A stretch of 64,000 nucleotides of DNA from contig JBBDHG010000008.1 in NCBI GenBank assembly GCA_037951165.1, positions 7,036,001 to 7,100,000 on the forward strand, written 5' to 3'. Below, piece by piece: positions 58,405 to 64,000 of this stretch. The notes under the pieces are model-generated. The model ran no database searches. It was not told the origin of the DNA and saw nothing but the letters and a program-made list of their open reading frames with translations. Positions within the stretch are counted from its first letter, which is position 1, and every line of letters starts with the position of its first letter. The position numbers were made by a program, and so were the translations under genes. The DNA is from Lophius americanus. Its lineage: Eukaryota > Chordata > Actinopteri > Lophiiformes > Lophiidae.

Positions 58405-61400
58405 TCAGGGCTGGTTTGGACGTGGCTCTTTGGCATACTGGATGGCATCGAGCGCGGCGCCAATGTCGAAGTTTTTGGCCTGAAGAAGACGAGTCAACCA
58501 GCCACCTTCGTCCGTGAAACCCATCGACAGCATGAGAGCCAGAGACTCCACCAGACCGGGGTCCGCCTCTACAGGGAAGGGGAGCAGAGATCAGCGGGGA
58601 TGTCACACGCCACAATCAAACGCATCAGCCACAGGATATGAACTTACCTTGGGGCAGATGCGGGTACAGAGCTGCCTCCCTTAAACCTGTTGGACCCTCT
58701 CGTCTTGGAGGGCTGTCCGGCTTTCGCAAAGGGGGACCCTGCTGTCCCAAGTGGAGTTCTGGCTGTCGTGATGGGAGACGCTGCTGTCCGAAGTCAGGCC
58801 CTGGCTGTCCAGATGGGGGACACTGCTGTCCGAAGTCAGGCCTTGGCTGTCCAGATGGGGGACACTGCTGTCCCAAGTCAGGCCCTGGCTGTCCTGATGG
58901 GGGATCCTGCTGTCCCAAGTCAGGCCCTGGCTGTCCTGATGGGGGACCCTGCTGTCCCAAGTCAGACCCTGGCTGTCCTGATGGGGGACCCTGCTGCTCC
59001 TGCGGGGGATTCAGCAGTCCCATTGAGGGACCCTGCTGCTCCTGCGGCGGATCTGGTTGTCCCGCTTGGTGGTCATGGTCCTCAGACCGGAGTGACTGCA
59101 GCTCTCCAGTAGAGGGGTCAACCTCTCTGGGATTCAGGTGAGTCCACTCCTCATCAGAATCTCTACACGCCTGAAGAAAACATGCTGGGTCAGTCCTACT
59201 GGTTTCCATGGTCAGAGGACAGATAAGACTAGGTTATTTTGATTCAAATAAGTTGCTCATGTAATCTGCAATCTTTTCCCCATTTATCTTTTTGTGTTGC
59301 TGTTGTCGGTTTTCATATGCTTTCAATTCTTTGATGATAGTTTATTAACAGCAATATATATTGAATTTGTCTGACCTTTGACTCCTCACAGCATCCGTCA
59401 ATCTCCACGTCTCCCTCAGAGCTCTCACTCTGAGGGGAAGGGGTGACCTTGGTCCTCTGGCCCTTGTGCTCCACATCTATGTCCACATCAATACCTGCAC
59501 ATGCGAGATATCACTTGCTGTTAAAACTTGCATAATCATTCTACACTTAATATAAAAATACACAATCACAACCTATAGAATTCATGCTAAAAACGGCCAA
59601 TCAGGAACCTTCACTGATATCGGGGACATTACTCACCCAGTGGGCTTAACATGGCTGCCACACCCTCACCGATGTTCTTCAGGAAGTCCACATTGGCCTG
59701 AGAGTCTGCAGACAAGTGAATATTCAGAATGATGAACTCTCCTCATCTATTTGACATCATTAGTGACCACTGAACTCTGATTGTTACTTATTTGTGTTAA
59801 GAAAACAAAAACAAAAATGCTATAGCAGACACTGACCAGATGGGGCACTGGTGTCGGCAGCAGGTCTGGAGGTCCCAGGCTGCTCCTTGTCCTGGCTCTG
59901 GTTTTGAGCCTGATTCATGCAGTGTCTCATCCACTTCATCCACTTCCCCCGAGGAAACCATTGCTACAGAAAGTTAAGGAACAGTTCACCAAATCATCCT
60001 GATCTCCGAACTGTGCTAAAAAACAACAGTTAAAAGCTCACATTGTGTTTAGAGTTTGATTTATGTCTGTCAGACTCGAAACACAGTAACTAACTGGTGG
60101 AGCTTATCTCTGGCGAGGAAGACAGCAGTGACTGAAGCTTGTGAACTCCCACTGGGAGCAAACAAAACAAATAACCAACATATTTCCAAACAAAAGCTTT
60201 AAAAATCAGTAGTTAAAGGAAGCAGAAATCTGACTTTGTTTAAAAGATCGTCTTCTGGCCACACCCACCATTGATTTACTTTTTATATCTAACTACGTGT
60301 CCCATTTGGTGGTGGAATAAAGTACATGGAAATTAAAGAGTTCCCCAATGTAACACTAATTATATTTCATTAAGCCAAAGTTGATAATTTCAATGGTAAC
60401 CTCCAATGGTTTCAGTCAGCTCACTACAGTGAGATCACAGTCAACCACTATGCCCCTCACCTGGATTGGATGCCAGATGGGCAGCAGAGCGTGCTCAGTG
60501 TGCGTCCCTTTTGCCTGGCAGGCGGAGCACAGGTCATAATCAGGACAGATTGTACACTTGAAGCGAGTTCCCACCACGGCACCCTCACAGCCATCACAGG
60601 TAACATTTGGGTGCAGGGCAGGTGGCGGAGCAGCGTGAGGGGGTGGGGCATGAGGAGCTCCAGGTGGAGGAGGGTGGCCAAAGGGAAATGGAGGGAAGGC
60701 ATGAAGAGGGAAGTCTCGACGATGCTCCTTCTTCTCTGAAAGGTTGCAATAAAACTATTCAAATTCTAAAACAGATGGCACTTTGTCTGTTACAGGTCTT
60801 CATTATATCATGTTTACCGACTGAACAGGTATAAAAAAAAAAAAATTCTCACAGTATTTGACCCTATTATTGTGTCTTGATAAAATTCAAAGAAATTATT
60901 TTTCCTTTATTAATGGTGGAAGTAACGTTTGTACCTTTGATATAGATACGGAAGGTAGTGTCCTTCATGCAGGCCAGACCCATCATCAGCTCATCATCTG
61001 ACGAAAATGCCACCAGGTCTCCATCTTCATCTGAAACACACAGATGAGGATTTATAAGAAAGACAAATACTTTTGGTTTAACTGCAAGTCTGATTCAGTT
61101 AGTTACTTTTTGGACACTCAATGAAAAACAAACATCTGACCTCAGAGGCCAAGCCCACACAGCAGGTGTCATTCACAACTGAGTTCCTAGAGAACTTAAA
61201 ATGTTAATTTAAAGAAAGATGGAATACAATTATTTTATACTCATGTCAATGTTTTACATTAATTGTGATTAATGTTAGTTCTTTTATATACTGAACAAAA
61301 AGCTTTATGGGATTTTTTCTCCCCCCTTTAACACCTCGCAATCTTCACTGAAGGCAAATGTGCTTGAAAAGAAACTTCACTTTTTTTTTTTTAGGTATGG

Positions 61401-63085
61401 ACTCCTTCAACCCCCACCTGGGAGCCAGATACTTTAATAAACTTGACTCTAACTGTTGGCATACAATATTTTAAATAAATGTGTTTAAAAAAGACTTGTA
61501 CCATTGTAAGGTATGTATATTTACTGGCAAACGTTATCACCACATTACAGAAAGAACTCCAATTAAGGTGTCTGGAATTTCAACAGTTAACCCTTTATTG
61601 TCCTGCTCAACCGTTTGGTTGAGCCCATTTCGAATGACTATTTCTTATTGAAAAATGTGTACCACTTGACTGAGCGTGTTAACAATATGACCAGTAGCAG
61701 CATATATACGCTAAAGACTAAAGGACCATGGCTGGAACCCTGGGGCACACCATATATCAAAGGAGGGGGTATTAACCATGGATATAAAAAGTGTCCTGTT
61801 TGATAAGTAGGCCTTTTTGGCAAACCTGTGAGGACTTATTAACAAAATTATGTAATTTGATATACTCAATTACAAAAATATAATATGGACCTAATGGTTT
61901 TCTTAAAACATGCTTCACAAAATGTTGAGCTTATCTAATAAACAGACTACATTCCATGAGTGTAAAAATATGCTTGAATAAATGATATGTAATTGTATGA
62001 CTATTTAAAATGTCTTAGAAATTAAGTTAATAAATGCTGCAAAGAAATAAAAACGTTCAACCAAAAAATTGAAATAGAAATGTTGGTTATAAAATGAAAG
62101 GGTTGACTGGATTTTAATCTAAATCAAGACTTTGTGTTCATTCAGTTATGGTATCCAATCGAGTGACCTTTTTGTTTAAATGCTTACTCCACCCATAGAA
62201 CGCTACATTAAAAAGAAACTTAAGCACTCCCTAAATCACTACCCGACAATCAGTTGTTCCTTGCACTGCCCTGCTTGTGCAAATATTTTCTGGATGCAGT
62301 CCAGACGAGTAACGTCAAAGAACAATATTAATGTAATTTCTGGAGGAGCAACGGTCTGGTCCCCATATTATAATGAAGTCATTCACGCCTTGCCAGTTGA
62401 TTAAATCAACTGTTTTTCTCAATATGGAAAAAAAAACATATATCTTAGTTGTTATTCTGGCCGTTATCTTCCACCCTTACTCTACAGGGAAAAAAACCCT
62501 TATTGGTTAACTGGGTGTTTGCATTGTCGTCTGTCCCGCTGCGCATGCACCTCTGTATTGACTGATACGGAGGATAATTATGGAAACGGCCTGTGACTTA
62601 ACATAACTGTTTAAAACACATTTCTTGACCATACCCATTGACGAAAGTCGTAATCAACATGAACAGAAGTAAATCAGTGAGTTTCAGAATGTTAATTTTG
62701 AAAGATATTCACTTTAACTGCCCAACCCTAGTTGACGCAGTGGACAAACCTGTTCACAGTCTAGAACTCATCAGGAAAACATGGTGATACAAATATATAA
62801 TCATTCTTGTTGGAGTAGATTTTTAATTTTTAACATAGGACCTTCCAACAATAATTGAAATTTCGCCCCTAGAAATCAAGTTGAAGCCATTAGTTGTCAA
62901 ACCTCTATGTGTTTACCTTTGTAGTACATTTTGAAGCCATTGTTGCTGAGATAACTGAACACTACTGCGGTTTTCTTGCTCAGATATTCGAAGCTGCTGG
63001 ACACGTCTTGGTCCACAGCGAACCTCCGGACCTCTTTTATCACCTCGTCTTTCCCCACCAGGTAGGCCTTCACCGTCACCGACAT
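58405..63085 (-). CDS. sqstm1: sqstm1, p62/sequestosome-1 selective autophagy receptor (complete)
   Basis: Coding exons in transcript order: 63085-62917, 61030-60935, 60735-60461, 59963-59837, 59705-59637, 59494-59376, 59170-58648, 58568-58405. Total 1542 nt, 513 aa (human 440). Domains: PB1 about 1-88 (TVKAYLVGKDEV, then acidic DEDGDLVAFSSDDEL); a Pro/His-rich linker; ZZ zinc finger about 135-171 (CDGC, CTIC, CPDYDLCSAC, two His); conserved NVDFLKNIGEGVAAMLSPLG; LIR DEEWTHL (291-297) for LC3/GABARAP; KEAP1-interacting DPSTGEL (303-309); a 14-residue tandem repeat about 318-429; then EGPTGLREAALYPHLP and the ubiquitin-binding UBA about 460-506 (MLSMGFTDEGGWL). p62 links ubiquitinated cargo to autophagosomes and activates NRF2 by sequestering KEAP1. 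All core motifs are intact. The extra length is mostly the repeat. Confidence 0.96.
58648..59170 (-). CDS. sqstm1: sqstm1 exon 7: LIR, KIR and lineage-specific repeat
   Basis: This exon (523 nt, residues 286-459) begins ACRDSDEEWTHLNPREVD, carrying the LC3-interacting and KEAP1-interacting motifs. It ends with the conserved ALYPHLPQ before the UBA exon. Between them human p62 has only about 30 residues, but here an array of 42-bp units encodes P/Q/G-rich repeats. The reading frame stays open throughout because 42 is a multiple of three. Confidence 0.93.
58737..59072 (-). repeat. 42-bp coding minisatellite inside sqstm1
   Basis: Eight consecutive 42-bp units. Six well-conserved copies occupy 58737-58988 and two diverged copies 58989-59072. 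On the coding strand each gives a 14-residue unit of the form GPPSGQPGPDLGQQ. Diverged units read PPQEQQGPSMGLLN-like. The central copies are nearly identical, as expected for recent slippage or unequal exchange. Confidence 0.93.
61635..61830 (-). pseudogene. LINE reverse-transcriptase fragment
   Basis: The - strand reads YGVPQGSSHGPLVFSVYML, the RT box GVPQGSxLGPLLF, with a short open stretch and nothing recognisable around it. In sqstm1 intron 1 (61031-62916). Confidence 0.65.
62180..62735. mobile_element. hAT-like MITE, second copy
   Basis: TTAAGCACTCCCTAAA, GCAGTCCAGACGAGTAAC, TTTCTGGAGGAG and GTTATTCTGGCCGTTATC parallel the interior of the element at 7034-7499. The GGGCTGCAC ends are eroded. 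A CTGCCCAACCCTAG at 62717-62730 could be the right end. Confidence 0.5.
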
Positions 63086-63400
63086 CTCAATCCAGGTACC
63101 AGCTACAGCGTCGACACAAAAACGAACAAACTCCGGGCAGAAAACTTCTGAATACTCCGTACGTTTGTGACGCAGCTTTTAATGTCCCTCAGTTGTCCGT
63201 ACTTCCGTGTTGTGCATAATCGAAGTAAATATTGACGCGCCGTCCCATTGGTCCGCGGACAGAGTCCCGCCCACACGACCAATGACAGGCCGCAGAATGA
63301 CAGACCACTTTCCAATGAGGGACTTTCCTGTGAATCAGCTAATAACAGGTATGGTAAGAAAAAAGGTTGCATAAAGAACCGCTGTGTCATTGTTATGACT
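63086..63400 (-). promoter_or_regulatory. sqstm1: sqstm1 promoter and 5' UTR
   Basis: CpG-richer DNA upstream of the sqstm1 ATG. Visible motifs: three CCAAT boxes (63247-63251 on the gene strand; 63279-63283 and 63312-63316 on the other), a GC box CCCGCCCA (63266-63273), and two antioxidant-response-element cores, TGACGCAGC (63168-63176, + strand) and TGACACAGC (63389-63381, gene strand; flanks also fit RTGACnnnGCR). The mammalian SQSTM1 promoter is a known NRF2 target, so these are plausible regulatory sites. Binding is not shown. Confidence 0.55.
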
Positions 63401-64000
63401 TTATAACTTTTGGCATTTTGAACTAAAATACGCTATATTTTTCTAAGAGGTTATAATTGTGTAGTTTAAACATACGTGTTGGTTTTTCAAACGCTCAACC
63501 AATATGAGTAATTTCAGCATACATAAAAAATATTCCATCATAATTTAAATGCAATTTTCACCCAGACAATACTAACTTATTCTATTCTTTAATTCATAGA
63601 ATACTAAAAAAAGTTTTATATTGATATTTACAATTCATGAGCTTAATGGAAAAATTAGCATTACTTTAAAAAAGTTTGTTTCTGACTTATAATCTATTTC
63701 ACTATAGAGATAAGCATGACAGTAAAAGAAACACGAGAAATATTTAATGGTAAATTTCCTTAGTGTTGAAAGTATCAAATAGAGTTTCTTTAAAGTGGGG
63801 ATAAGTCTATTACCAGATAGGACAAGTTATAGCAAGGCTAAATCTATAACCTGCAGCTGAATTAAAAGTCGTTACAAGAACAAGTCTATTACCTCGAGGT
63901 AAGTTAGCAAAGAAAAGTGGGGATAGGTTTCTTACTTGAAGGTGATTAAAGTGAGTTACCTAGACAAGTATTAGCACTTATTTTTCGACAGCTCATATTA
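63400..64000. other. region upstream of sqstm1, no gene seen
   Basis: AT-rich. From about 63795 a degenerate repeat appears (GTGGGGATAAGTCTATTACC, GTGGGGATAGGTTTCTTACT, ACAAGTCTATTACC). No coding signal. Confidence 0.5.

Noticed and set aside
58638..59141. Long + strand open frames (167 and 140 codons) opposite sqstm1 exon 7
   Set aside because: They are a consequence of the 42-bp repeat: a period divisible by three keeps several frames open. The - strand frame has conserved LIR, KIR and flanking p62 sequence with correct splice sites.
1..64000. CRISPR arrays, operons, prokaryotic or phage modules
   Set aside because: Spliced vertebrate genes and eukaryotic transposons throughout. The short-period arrays have no spacer structure.

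Overview
The window is vertebrate nuclear DNA, almost certainly from a teleost fish (probably a percomorph). Genes are split by GT-AG introns, their proteins are close to human orthologues, and the introns carry teleost-type repeats: L2/CR1-like LINEs, Tc1/mariner, piggyBac and hAT relics, tRNA-derived SINEs, and AT and CA microsatellites.

Four protein-coding genes are recognisable. (1) rnf130 (goliath-family RING ubiquitin ligase), + strand, 5534-18961; its signal-peptide exon lies left of the window. (2) tbc1d9b (GRAM-TBC-EF-hand Rab GAP), + strand, 27354-47577, 23 coding exons giving a complete reading frame of 1214 codons plus stop. (3) mrnip (MRN complex interacting protein), + strand, 52363-57871, 7 coding exons, 286 aa. 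(4) sqstm1 (p62, selective autophagy receptor), - strand, 63085-58405, 8 coding exons, 513 aa. All exon junctions were phased by hand and stay in frame. From memory, this order and orientation match human 5q35 (SQSTM1, MRNIP, TBC1D9B, RNF130), so the block looks like ancient synteny, not an operon or a newly assembled system.

Layout. 1-5533: rnf130 intron 1 with an 18-bp minisatellite. 5534-18961: rnf130 exons; the 8.4-kb intron is filled by two LINE relics and a Tc1 relic that contains a SINE. 18962-27150: about 8 kb of intergenic or 3' UTR DNA with a degenerate TTCC/AAAGG repeat field and DNA-transposon relics. 27150-47980: tbc1d9b; its first intron holds piggyBac and Tc1 relics, and its 4-kb sixth intron holds two opposed LINEs joined by an AT tract. 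47983-52200: spacer dominated by a 2.3-kb hAT-like element with terminal inverted repeats and a near-perfect 8-bp target duplication. 52200-58280: mrnip. 58220-63400: sqstm1, tail-to-tail with mrnip and with its promoter at the right. 63400-64000: no gene seen.

I found no new multi-gene system. The best candidates for a second look are a 42-bp in-frame tandem repeat that adds about 110 residues to p62 between its KEAP1-binding motif and its UBA domain, a consensus antioxidant-response element upstream of sqstm1, overlapping poly(A) signals of mrnip and sqstm1, and a series of different degenerate minisatellites each confined to one intron.
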